The notes under the pieces are model-generated. The model searched no databases, was not told the origin of the DNA, and saw nothing but the letters and a program-made list of their open reading frames with translations. This document shows, piece after piece, positions 14,142-21,599 of a DNA stretch of 24,076 nucleotides; positions within the stretch are counted from its first letter, which is position 1; each line of letters begins with the position of its first letter. Location: contig NZ_JASODI010000028.1 of NCBI RefSeq assembly GCF_030211955.1, positions 1-24,076 on the forward strand, given 5' to 3'. The position numbers were made by a program, and so were the translations under genes. The stretch comes from Corynebacterium frankenforstense (GTDB taxonomy: Bacteria; Actinomycetota; Actinomycetes; Mycobacteriales; Mycobacteriaceae).

Positions 14142-14756
14142 ATGGCTCAGGGAGACACCCCGATCACCATCGTCGGCAACCTCGTCGCCGACCCCGAACT
14201 GCGTTTCACCGCGTCGAGCATCCCCGTCGCCAGCTTCCGCGTGGCCTCCACGCCGCGGTTCTACAACCGCGACACCGGCCAGTGGGAGGACGGTGAGGGC
14301 CTGTTCCTCACCTGCAACGTGTGGCGCCAGTACGCGGAGAACGTCGCCGAGAGCCTGTCCAAGGGCATGCGCGTCGTCGTCAACGGACGGCTGCGCCAGC
14401 GCTCCTACCAGACCCGCGAAGGCGAGAACCGCACGGTCTACGAGATCGAGGTCGACGAGGTCGGTCCTTCCCTCAAGTACGCGACCGCCCAGGTCACCCG
14501 CAATCCCCGCGAAGGCGGCGGGGGATACGGCGGTGGCTTCGGCGGCGGCCAGAACCGCTCCGGCGGTCAGGGCGGAGCGCCTCAGGGCGGCTTCGGCCAG
14601 GCCCCGCAGGGCGGCTTCGGCGGGGGCAACCAGCCCCAGCCGTCCGGCCAGAACCCCGGCGGCCAGTCGAACCAGGGGCAGGACAACGACCCCTGGAACT
14701 CGGCCCCGCCCGTGGGCGGACAGTTCGGCGGCGGCGACGATGACCCGCCGTTCTAG
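14142..14756 (+). CDS. ssb: Single-stranded DNA-binding protein
   Basis: A 204-residue SSB. The OB fold occupies about 1-118: [55 protein letters not shown] and [15 protein letters not shown]. It is followed by a long Gly/Gln/Asn/Pro-rich linker with repeated QGGFG units, and the acidic tip DDDPPF, which recruits replication and repair partners. The length is usual for actinobacteria, longer than E. coli SSB. The ATG at 14142 has AAGGAAGG upstream (14123-14130). It acts at the replication fork with DnaB, encoded downstream, and is likely co-transcribed with rpsF and rplI. Confidence 0.98.
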   Translation: MAQGDTPITIVGNLVADPELRFTASSIPVASFRVASTPRFYNRDTGQWEDGEGLFLTCNVWRQYAENVAESLSKGMRVVVNGRLRQRSYQTREGENRTVYEIEVDEVGPSLKYATAQVTRNPREGGGGYGGGFGGGQNRSGGQGGAPQGGFGQAPQGGFGGGNQPQPSGQNPGGQSNQGQDNDPWNSAPPVGGQFGGGDDDPPF

Positions 14757-14804
14757 ACCAGCCGCGAATCACCCACCATTCCTCTTGAACGAAAGGCAGG
14801 GATC

Positions 14805-15257
14805 ATGAAGCTGATCCTCACCGCCGCCGTCGAGAACCTGGGCGACGCAGGCGACGTCGTCGAGGTGCGTGACGGCTACGCACGTAACTACCTGCTTCCG
14901 CGCAGCCTGGCGATCCAGGCGACCCGTGGGGCGCTCAAGCAGATCGAGGGCATCAAGCGGGCCCAGGAGGCCCGTGCCATCCGCGATCTGGACCACGCCC
15001 GAGAGGTCCGCGAGCAGGTCGACAAGCTCGACAACGTCAAGGTCTCCGTCCGCACCTCGGACAAGGGCAAGCTCTTCGGCTCCGTCAAGCGCGACGACAT
15101 CGTCGCCGCTGTGCGTGCCGTCGGCGGCCCCGCGCTGGACAAGCGCGCCATCGAGCTGCCGAAGACCATGATCAAGACCACCGGCAAGTACACGGTGCGC
15201 GTCCAGCTGCACCCGGACATCGCCGCGAACCTGAACTTTGAGGTCGTCGCCGCCTAA
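14805..15257 (+). CDS. rplI: 50S ribosomal protein L9
   Basis: A 150-residue L9 of normal length. The N-terminal rRNA-binding domain begins MKLILTAAVENLGDAGDVVE and has DGYARNYLLPRSLAIQAT (about 23-40). A long central helix rich in Arg, Glu and Lys (about 45-80) leads to the C-terminal domain KLFGSVKRDDIVAAV and KTTGKYTVRVQLHPDIAANL. L9 binds domain V of 23S rRNA near the L1 stalk and helps keep frame. AAAGGCAGGG precedes the ATG. The gene follows ssb after 48 bases with no rpsR between; a large hairpin lies about 50 bases after the stop. Confidence 0.98.
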   Translation: MKLILTAAVENLGDAGDVVEVRDGYARNYLLPRSLAIQATRGALKQIEGIKRAQEARAIRDLDHAREVREQVDKLDNVKVSVRTSDKGKLFGSVKRDDIVAAVRAVGGPALDKRAIELPKTMIKTTGKYTVRVQLHPDIAANLNFEVVAA

Positions 15258-15304
15258 CACGCGCGCGCACGACGGCGCCTTGTGAGGCGCCCAACGACAA
15301 CAGC

Positions 15305-15354
15305 GGACCCGGCCCCCGCCGCATCCCGAATGGGACGCGTCGGGGGCCGTGGTC
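15305..15354 (+). terminator. Hairpin after rplI
   Basis: GGCCCCCG (15311-15318) pairs with CGGGGGCC (15341-15348); the stem extends inward through TCCC/GGGA around GAAT and outward through GACC/GGTC. The T-tract is weak (TGTCTC), as is common for actinobacterial terminators. Confidence 0.65.
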
Positions 15355-15429
15355 TGTCTCGGGGCGGGCGTGCGGGGCCGGGCCGGGCGGCCGTGTGGCG
15401 GGTTCGGCGCGCCCGCGCCTGTGCGGGGC

Positions 15430-15753
15430 TGTGGATGACTGGGGATGAATACGCGCCGGCTCACCGGATCTTCACCTCGTTCACGGCGATTTCATGCGAC
15501 TATCACCTGCCGTGTGCCGCGTCAAACGCGCGCGGGCGCGGATTCCGGGGGTGGCGGGTCGGGGGTGAGATATCCGACAGAACGCGCTGACCTGCGGTGA
15601 TGTCCAAAAGGCCTGGTCGCGACCGCCGCGTCGGCGAGTTCTCCCCATGCGCTCCACACGTTCTCCACAAGCCGCACTCGGCCGATGGGGAGTTGTGCAC
15701 AACCCCTGTGGATCGATCTGTGGATAACGTCGGTCTGTGAGGCATTTTCCACC
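15430..15753. promoter_or_regulatory. Cluster of DnaA-box-like 9-mers upstream of dnaB
   Basis: One perfect box TTATCCACA lies on the minus strand at 15719-15727. Near-matches are TTCTCCACA (15661-15669, plus strand), TTGTGCACA (15693-15701, inside the 10-base palindrome TTGTGCACAA, so readable on both strands), a minus-strand CGATCCACA (15707-15715), a minus-strand TCATCCACA (15430-15438) and TTTTCCACC (15745-15753). Four lie within 67 bases. The rest of the gap from 15355 to 15885 shows no gene. Confidence 0.6.
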
Positions 15754-15885
15754 CTCGCGGGCGAGCCCGTGTGGTATGTCGACAGGTGGCCTACGGGTAA
15801 TGTTGCGGGCGTTGGAGGACCCGCCCGCCGGCGGGTCCGGGGGAGCAGTGCGAGGGCCGCGGGGGCGGCCCGGAATAGGAGAGCG

Positions 15886-17391
15886 ATGAGCCCGTCCAGC
15901 TCGGAGGCAAGCTTCGACGACCAGGCGCTGCCGCCGACGCCGGCGGCCCCGCCCGAGCCCGAGGACGACTTCCCGCGCTCCTCGGGTCGCGGGCGCTCCG
16001 GTGCGCCCGGGCGGCGCCGCGCCGAGTACGGCGGGCCCGCCTTCGACGACTCGCGCGCGGGCAACTCCGGCTTCCGCCAGCCCCCGCACGACCGCGAGGC
16101 CGAGCAGGGCGTGCTGGGCGCGATGCTGCTGAGCCCCAACACGGTGCTCGACATCGTCGAGATCCTCACGCCGGACGACTTCTACCACCCGGCCCACGCG
16201 CTGATCTACAAGGCGATCATCGACCTGTTCGCCGAGTCCAAGGACATCGACCCGGTCATCGTGGCCGGCCGCCTGGACCGCCAGAACGAGCTCGACCGTG
16301 TGGGCGGCGCGCCGTACCTGCACACGCTGATCTCCTCGGTGCCCACGGCCGCCAACGCGCGCTACTACGCCGAGATCGTCGACGAGAAGGCCACGCTGCG
16401 CCGCCTGGTCGAGGCCGGCACGCGCGTGGTCCAGCTCGGCTACGAGGGCTCCGAGGGCGCCGAGGTCGACGCCGTGGTCGACATGGCCCAGCAGGAGGTC
16501 TTCGCGATCAACAACGACCGCTCCGCGGAGGACTACGCGGTGCTGGCCGACATCCTGCAGCCCACCCTCGACGAGATGGACGAGATCACCGCCAACGGCG
16601 GCCTGGCCATGGGCGTGCCCACCGGCTTCATCGACCTCGACTCGGTGACCAACGGCCTGCACGGCGGGCAGATGATCATCGTCGCGGCCCGACCGGGTGT
16701 GGGCAAGTCCACCCTGGCTCTGGACTTCGCCCGCTCCTGCTCGATCAAGCACGGCATGACCTCGGTGATCTTCTCTCTCGAGATGTCGAAGTCCGAGATC
16801 GTCATGCGCCTGCTCTCCGCGGAGACGGAGATCAACCTGGCGGACATGCGCTCGGGACGCATGGACGAGGAGGCCTGGCAGATCCTGGCCAACCGCGTCG
16901 GCGACATCTCCGAGGCCCCGCTGTTCATCGACGACTCGCCGAACATGACGATGATGGACATCCGCTCCAAGGCCCGCCGCCTCAAGCAGAAGCACGACCT
17001 GAAGCTGGTGGTGCTCGACTACATGCAGCTGATGAGCTCGGGCAAGAAGGTCGAGTCCCGTCAGCAGGAGGTCTCCGAGTTCTCCCGTCAGCTCAAGCTC
17101 TTGGCCAAGGAGCTCGACGTGCCGGTCGTGGCGATCTCGCAGCTCAACCGTGGCCCCGAGTCGCGCACGGACAAGCGCCCGCAGCTGGCCGACCTGCGTG
17201 AGTCCGGTTCGCTGGAGCAGGACGCCGACATGGTCATGCTGCTCTACCGCCCGGACTCCCAGGACAAGGACAACGAGCGCGCCGGCGAGGCCGACATCAT
17301 CCTGGCCAAGCACCGCGGCGGCCCGATCGACACGATCACGGTGGCCCACCAGCTGCGCTGCTCCCGCTTCGTGGACATGGCGCGCGGGTAG
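15886..17391 (+). CDS. dnaB: Replicative DNA helicase DnaB
   Basis: This 501-residue hexameric 5'-3' helicase unwinds DNA at the fork. After a disordered Pro/Ser/Arg-rich N-terminus (1-65) comes the primase-interacting domain (DREAEQGVLGAMLLSPNTVL, YHPAHALIYKAIIDLF, VPTAANARYYAEIV). The RecA-like motor then has Walker A ARPGVGKSTLAL with Lys274, Walker B LVVLDYMQLM with Asp378, and the signatures FSLEMSKSEIVMRLL, ISQLNRGPESR and ADLRESGSLEQDADMVMLLYR. No intein interrupts it, unlike M. tuberculosis dnaB. The ATG at 15886 has AGGAG (15877-15881) 4 bases upstream. It lies at the end of the conserved rpsF-ssb-rplI-dnaB order, but the 630-base gap with DnaA-box-like sites suggests its own promoter. 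Confidence 0.98.
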   Translation: MSPSSSEASFDDQALPPTPAAPPEPEDDFPRSSGRGRSGAPGRRRAEYGGPAFDDSRAGNSGFRQPPHDREAEQGVLGAMLLSPNTVLDIVEILTPDDFYHPAHALIYKAIIDLFAESKDIDPVIVAGRLDRQNELDRVGGAPYLHTLISSVPTAANARYYAEIVDEKATLRRLVEAGTRVVQLGYEGSEGAEVDAVVDMAQQEVFAINNDRSAEDYAVLADILQPTLDEMDEITANGGLAMGVPTGFIDLDSVTNGLHGGQMIIVAARPGVGKSTLALDFARSCSIKHGMTSVIFSLEMSKSEIVMRLLSAETEINLADMRSGRMDEEAWQILANRVGDISEAPLFIDDSPNMTMMDIRSKARRLKQKHDLKLVVLDYMQLMSSGKKVESRQQEVSEFSRQLKLLAKELDVPVVAISQLNRGPESRTDKRPQLADLRESGSLEQDADMVMLLYRPDSQDKDNERAGEADIILAKHRGGPIDTITVAHQLRCSRFVDMARG

Positions 17392-17405
17392 GCGCCGGTG
17401 CCCCC

Positions 17406-19745
17406 TTACCGCGCGAAGGCCGAGCGGAAGCCGCGCAGCCGCAGCGAGTTGCTCACCACGAACACCGAGGAGAACGCCATGGCGATCCCGGCGAACATCG
17501 GGTTGAGCAGGCCGAGGGCGGCGACCGGGATCAGGGCGACGTTGTAGGCGAAGGCCCAGAACAGGTTGCCCTTGATGGTGCCCAGCGTGCGTCGCGAGAG
17601 CCGGATGGCGTCGGCGGCCGAGCGCGGGTCGTCGTTCATCAGGGTGATGTCGCTGGCCTCGATGGCCACATCCGAGCCCGCCCCCATGGCCAGGCCCAGG
17701 TCCGCGGTGGCCAGCGCGGCGGCGTCGTTGACCCCGTCGCCGACCATCGCCACGGTGCGCCCGGCGGCCTGCAGCTTCTCCACCTCGCCGACCTTCTCGT
17801 CAGGCAGCACCCCGGCGATGACCCTGTCGATGCCCACTTCGCCGGCCACCGCGCGGGCCGCACCCGCGTTGTCGCCGGTCAGCAGCACCGGCTCAAGCCC
17901 CAGCTCGCGGAAGGCGCCCACGGCCTCGGCCGAGGAGTCCTTGACGGTGTCGCGCACCGTGAGCACGCCGGCGGCGGCGTCGTCGATGAAGAGCGCCACG
18001 GGGGTCGCGCCCGCGTCCTCGGCTGCGGCGACCAGTTCCCACGCGGCGTCGGAAAGCTCTCCGCGCACCGGCCGCCCGACGCGCACGCGGTGGCCCTCGA
18101 CGCTCGCCTCGACGCCGTGGCCGGCGGTGGCGGAGAACGAGTCGGCCGCGGGCAAGGTGCCGGAGAAGCCCGCGACGATCGCGCGCCCGATGGGGTGCTC
18201 GGAGCCGGCCTCGACGGCGGCGGCCAGCCGCAGCGCATCCTCGTCGCTGAGCCCGCCGAGCCCGGTGGCGGAGTCGAGCGCCATCTCGCCGGTGGTCACG
18301 GTGCCGGTCTTGTCGAGGACGATCGTGTCGACGCGGCGGGTGGACTCGAGGATCTCGGGGCCCTTGATCAGCAGCCCCAGCTGCGCGCCGCGGCCGGTGC
18401 CCACGAGCAGGGCGGTCGGGGTGGCCAGGCCCAGCGCGCAGGGGCAGGCGATGATGAGCACGGCGACGGCGGCGGCGAAGGAGTCGGCCGTGCCGGAGCT
18501 GGCCGCCAGGTGCCAGACGAGCGTGACCACGGCGACGGCCATGACGGCGGGCACGAACCACTGGGTGATGCGGTCGACGAGCCGCTCGACGGGCGCCTTC
18601 TTCGCCTGCGCGGCGGTGACCAGCCGACCCAGCTGGGCCAGCGTGGAGTCCTCGCCGAGGCGGGTGACCTCGACGAGCAGGCGCCCGGAGGTGTTCAGTG
18701 TGGCACCGGTGACCTGGTCGCCTGCGGTGACCTCGACGGGCACGGACTCGCCGGTGAGCATCGACTCGTCGACGGCCGAGGAGCCGTCGGTCACGCGCCC
18801 GTCGGCGGGGATCTTCTCGCCGGGGCGCACGAGCACGGTGTCGCCGACGCGCAGCGCCTCGACGGCCACGCGTTGTTCGACCCCGTCGCGGATGACGGCG
18901 GCCTCCTTGGCGCCCATGTCGAGCAGCTCGCGCAGCGCCGCGGAGCTCTGCCCCTTCGCCCGGGTCTCGAACCAGCGGCCGAGCAGCAGGAACGTGATCA
19001 CCACCCCGACGGTCTCGAGGTAGATCTCGTCCATCCCGGCGCCGGCGTGCGCGGTGATCGACATGTGCATACGCATGCCGGGATCGCCCGCGTCGCCGAG
19101 GAAGAGCGCCCACAGGCTCCACAGGTAGGCCGCCGTGGTGCCCAGCGAGATCAGCGTGTCCATGGTGAACGCGCCGTGGCGCAGGTTGGTCACCGTCGCC
19201 TTGTGGAACGGCCAGCCGGCCCAGAAGTACACGGGGCTGACCAGCGCGAAGACGAGCCACTGCCAGTGGTCGAACTGCAGGGCGGGCACCATCGAGAGCA
19301 CCGCGGCGGGCACGCTGAGGACGGCCGCGCCGATGAGGTGTGTGCGCAGGTAGTCGGCGTGGGCGTCACGGGCCCGGGAGATTGCGTCGGTGCCGCCTCC
19401 GCTTGCCGACGTCGCGCCCGCCGCCTGGATGCTTCCCGCACCGTCGGCGGTGGATTGGGCGGCGCCCGCGTCCGCGGCGTCGCCGGTGCCGGAGCCGCTG
19501 AGCTGGAAGGCGCCGTAGCCGGTCTTCTCGACCACGCCGATCAGGTCGGCCGGGGTGGTCTGCGCGGGGTCGTAGTCGACGCCGGCGGTCTCGGTGGCGA
19601 AGTTGACGCTGGCGGTCACGCCGTCGAGCTTGTTGAGCTTGCGCTCCACGCGGCTGGAGCACGACGTGCACGTCATGCCGGTCACGCCGAGGTCGATGTG
19701 GGCCTGGGCGCTCGCGTCCTGTCCTGGTGCCTGCGCTGTCGTCAT
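17406..19745 (-). CDS. copA: Copper-exporting P1B-type ATPase
   Basis: A 779-residue Cu(I) efflux pump of the inner membrane. An N-terminal heavy-metal domain has GMTCTSC with Cys26 and Cys29. A low-complexity Ala/Gly/Ser/Asp linker (about 85-130) leads to the membrane region. Key motifs are TGES (331-334, actuator), C434-P-C436 followed by ALGLATP (ion channel), D478-K-T-G-T (phosphorylated Asp), SEHPIG (nucleotide domain) and G669-D-G-V-N-D674. The last helix has YNVALIP and [14 protein letters not shown], the Cu(I)-type pattern. The ATG at 19745 was chosen because a CsoR-type palindrome and a -10 lie just upstream. No csoR or copZ is adjacent. The linker includes an antisense copy of the dispersed repeat core (19403-19418). 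It is convergent with dnaB, 14 bases apart. Confidence 0.97.
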   Translation of the reverse strand: MTTAQAPGQDASAQAHIDLGVTGMTCTSCSSRVERKLNKLDGVTASVNFATETAGVDYDPAQTTPADLIGVVEKTGYGAFQLSGSGTGDAADAGAAQSTADGAGSIQAAGATSASGGGTDAISRARDAHADYLRTHLIGAAVLSVPAAVLSMVPALQFDHWQWLVFALVSPVYFWAGWPFHKATVTNLRHGAFTMDTLISLGTTAAYLWSLWALFLGDAGDPGMRMHMSITAHAGAGMDEIYLETVGVVITFLLLGRWFETRAKGQSSAALRELLDMGAKEAAVIRDGVEQRVAVEALRVGDTVLVRPGEKIPADGRVTDGSSAVDESMLTGESVPVEVTAGDQVTGATLNTSGRLLVEVTRLGEDSTLAQLGRLVTAAQAKKAPVERLVDRITQWFVPAVMAVAVVTLVWHLAASSGTADSFAAAVAVLIIACPCALGLATPTALLVGTGRGAQLGLLIKGPEILESTRRVDTIVLDKTGTVTTGEMALDSATGLGGLSDEDALRLAAAVEAGSEHPIGRAIVAGFSGTLPAADSFSATAGHGVEASVEGHRVRVGRPVRGELSDAAWELVAAAEDAGATPVALFIDDAAAGVLTVRDTVKDSSAEAVGAFRELGLEPVLLTGDNAGAARAVAGEVGIDRVIAGVLPDEKVGEVEKLQAAGRTVAMVGDGVNDAAALATADLGLAMGAGSDVAIEASDITLMNDDPRSAADAIRLSRRTLGTIKGNLFWAFAYNVALIPVAALGLLNPMFAGIAMAFSSVFVVSNSLRLRGFRSAFAR

Positions 19746-19756
19746 ACCCCGGACTT

Positions 19757-19775
19757 TATACCCCCGGGGGGTATA
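19757..19775. promoter_or_regulatory. CsoR-type copper operator overlapping the copA -10
   Basis: TATACCCCCGGGGGGTATA is a near-perfect palindrome of the type bound by the Cu(I) repressor CsoR. On the minus strand its end forms TATAAA (19760-19755), whose 3' end is 9 bases from the copA ATG. Bound CsoR would therefore cover the -10, and copper would release it. It also lies about 40 bases upstream of the divergent thioredoxin promoter. Confidence 0.85.
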
Positions 19776-19815
19776 CGGCAAGGGTGGCGGGCTGCATGGG
19801 CCGGGCGGGGGCCTA

Positions 19816-19863
19816 TAGGATTCGGGGCGGAATAAGGCGTAACCTCTCAACGTTGTTGAGGTT
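19816..19863 (+). promoter_or_regulatory. Candidate trx promoter -10 and leader hairpin
   Basis: TAGGAT (19816-19821), inside TATAGGAT, is a possible -10. The leader then contains a hairpin, AACCTCTCAAC paired with GTTGAGGTT (19841-19863), and ends in AGGAGG (about 19915-19920) before the ATG at 19931. Confidence 0.4.
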
Positions 19864-19930
19864 GCCCGACGCGGAACCGGTGAGGCTCCGCGAGGAACAT
19901 GAACCCAAATCTTTAGGAGGCGCCCCGACC

Positions 19931-20317
19931 ATGGCGACCATTGACGTGACCGAAGACACCTTCGAGAAGACCGTGACCGGCGAGGGCATCGTCCTCGTCG
20001 ACGCCTGGGCCTCGTGGTGTGGTCCCTGCCGCGCCTTCGCCCCGACCTACGAGAAGGCCTCGGACAAGCACGAGGACGTCACCTTCGCCAAGCTCGACAC
20101 CGAGGCCAACCAGAACCTGGCCGCCGCGCTCGAGATCCAGGCGATCCCGACCCTGATGGCCTTCCGTGACGGCATCATGGTCTACCGCGACTCCGGTGCC
20201 CTGCCCCCGGCCGCCCTCGAGGACCTGGTCAACCAGGTCAAGGGCCTGGACATGGACGATGTCCGCCGCCAGGTCGCCGAGCAGAACGCGCAGGCCGACC
20301 AGCAGGGCGACAAGTAA
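19931..20317 (+). CDS. Thioredoxin
   Basis: A 128-residue thioredoxin-fold protein. The active site is W29-C30-G31-P32-C33 in [15 protein letters not shown], and the cis-proline is Pro73 in [13 protein letters not shown]. It lacks a signal peptide, so it is cytoplasmic and reduces protein disulfides using thioredoxin reductase. The C-terminal tail (about 108-128, [21 protein letters not shown]) is about 20 residues longer than classical TrxA and is charged and Gln-rich. AGGAGG precedes the ATG at 19931. It is divergent from copA; thiol chemistry and copper stress are connected, but shared regulation is inference. A strong hairpin follows the stop. Confidence 0.93.
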   Translation: MATIDVTEDTFEKTVTGEGIVLVDAWASWCGPCRAFAPTYEKASDKHEDVTFAKLDTEANQNLAAALEIQAIPTLMAFRDGIMVYRDSGALPPAALEDLVNQVKGLDMDDVRRQVAEQNAQADQQGDK

Positions 20318-20339
20318 GTCCCCTGCCGCAAGGCACCGC

Positions 20340-20370
20340 ACCGCCGCCCGGACCCGTTCCGGGCGGCGGT
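20340..20370 (+). terminator. Terminator-like hairpin after trx
   Basis: A perfect 13-bp stem (20340-20352 with 20358-20370) encloses the loop CCCGT. No T-tract follows (TCGCG). The next bases to about 20475 are degenerate GGCGCGGGG-type repeats with no gene. Confidence 0.7.
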
Positions 20371-20530
20371 TCGCGTCCCCGGGCCGGTGCGCCCGGGAGG
20401 CGCCGGCGCGGGGCGGACGAGGGACCGGCGCGGGGTCGACGCGGGGCCGGCGCCGGGTCGGTGCGGCGGACCGGGGGTGCTGCGGGCGTGCGACCTCACA
20501 TTTCGTGCGGCGCATGGGCGAAAGCGCACG

Positions 20531-20536
20531 TAGAAT
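20531..20536 (+). promoter_or_regulatory. Candidate -10 of pspA
   Basis: TAGAAT ends 9 bases before an in-frame ATG at 20546 and 78 bases before the GTG at 20615. A leader of about 70 bases results if the GTG is used. Confidence 0.45.
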
Positions 20537-20614
20537 CGTCGGTGCATGAGCCCCGTTACGCGGGCGTGGCCGCGCGCCGGGCGTGCGGCGAGTGAAACAG
20601 AAAGGCTGACCACC

Positions 20615-21502
20615 GTGGCAAATCCCTTCAGCAAGGGCTGGAAGTACCTGATGAGCTCGTTCGACCAGAAGATCGACGAGAACGCCGACCCCAAGGTGCA
20701 GATCCAGCAGGCCACCGAGGAGGCCAAGCGCCGCCACGCGGAGATCTCGAAGCAGGCCGCCTCGGTCATCGGCAACGAGAAGCAGCTGGCGATGAAGCTG
20801 GACCGCCTGCGCAAGGACCAGGCCGACCTGCAGGACAAGGCCCGCCAGGCGGTGCAGATGGCCGACAAGGCCTCCGCCGCCGGCGACGCGGAGAAGACCC
20901 GCCAGCTCAACGAGACCGCCGAGGTCTTCGCCACCCAGCTCGTCGCCGTCGAGCAGCAGGTCGAGGAGACCGCGACCCTGCAGACCCAGGCCGCCCAGGC
21001 CGCCGAGCAGGCCCGCCGCCAGCAGGCCGAGTCCGAGGCCCGCCTCAAGGAGCAGCTCTCCCAGATCGACCAGCTGCGCGCCCAGGTCGACCAGACCCGG
21101 ATGCAGGAGGCCTCCACCCAGGCCCTCGACAGCATGAACACCGTCGGCGGCGACGACTCGGTGCCCACCCTCGACGATGTGCGCGACAAGATCGAGCGCC
21201 GCTACGCCGACGCCCTGGGCGCCCAGGAGCTGACCCGCAACTCGGTGACCGACCGGATGAGCGAGATCGCGCAGGCCGGCAACGACATGCGCGCCGCCGA
21301 CCGGCTGGCCCAGATCCGCGCGGAGCTCGGCAGCGAGGAGCGCGGCGAGCTCACCGCCGGTGCCGACGCCCCGGTCGACGCCGAGACCGAGGACGCCGCC
21401 GGGGCCGCCGACTCGGCGACCGACGCCACGGATGCCGCGGCCGACGCGGAGGACGCGGCCAAGGACGCAGCCACCGACGCCGGCGAGGACGCCGCCCGCT
21501 AG
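20615..21502 (+). CDS. pspA: PspA/IM30-family membrane-stress protein
   Basis: A 295-residue ESCRT-III-like protein of the phage-shock type. The N-terminal amphipathic helix ANPFSKGWKYLMSSFDQKID binds membranes. Residues about 25-200 are almost continuous coiled coil rich in Gln, Ala, Glu and Arg (for example KQLAMKLDRLRKDQADLQDK). The C-terminal tail (about 248-295) is an Ala/Asp-rich low-complexity stretch. The GTG at 20615, with AAAGG at 20601-20605, gives the conserved ANPFSKGW start. The in-frame ATG at 20546 lies just after the -10 and could yield a form 23 residues longer, which would mask the membrane helix. It polymerises on stressed membranes to limit proton leakage. No pspB or pspC neighbours are present. 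It is convergent with the NYN gene across a shared terminator. Confidence 0.93.
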   Translation: MANPFSKGWKYLMSSFDQKIDENADPKVQIQQATEEAKRRHAEISKQAASVIGNEKQLAMKLDRLRKDQADLQDKARQAVQMADKASAAGDAEKTRQLNETAEVFATQLVAVEQQVEETATLQTQAAQAAEQARRQQAESEARLKEQLSQIDQLRAQVDQTRMQEASTQALDSMNTVGGDDSVPTLDDVRDKIERRYADALGAQELTRNSVTDRMSEIAQAGNDMRAADRLAQIRAELGSEERGELTAGADAPVDAETEDAAGAADSATDATDAAADAEDAAKDAATDAGEDAAR

Positions 21503-21548
21503 CCGGCGCGCCGGGCCCGGAGGGGCGGCCCGGCCGCAGCGCACGAGA

Positions 21549-21578
21549 AAAGCGCCCCGGTTCTCACCGGGGCGCTTT
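21549..21578. terminator. Bidirectional terminator between pspA and the NYN gene
   Basis: AAAGCGCCCCGG (21549-21560) and CCGGGGCGCTTT (21567-21578) form a perfect 12-bp stem around TTCTCA. An A-run on the left and T-run on the right allow termination in both directions. Confidence 0.85.
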
Positions 21579-21599
21579 CGCCTTCTCAGTCCGGACGCG

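Noticed and set aside
15282..15590. Short plus-strand frame after rplI
   Set aside because: Overlaps the rplI terminator hairpin, Arg/Ala-rich, no ribosome binding site.
15481..17349. Long minus-strand open frame antisense to dnaB
   Set aside because: Low-complexity His/Val/Asp-rich translation with no motifs, exactly opposite a perfect dnaB.
20400..20475. Tandem repeat array of GGCGCGGGG-like units
   Set aside because: Units are too degenerate to define a period; probably simple GC-rich drift.
19913..21544. Minus-strand open frame across trx and pspA
   Set aside because: Spans two real genes and their terminator, with Gly/Leu/Val-rich shadow sequence.
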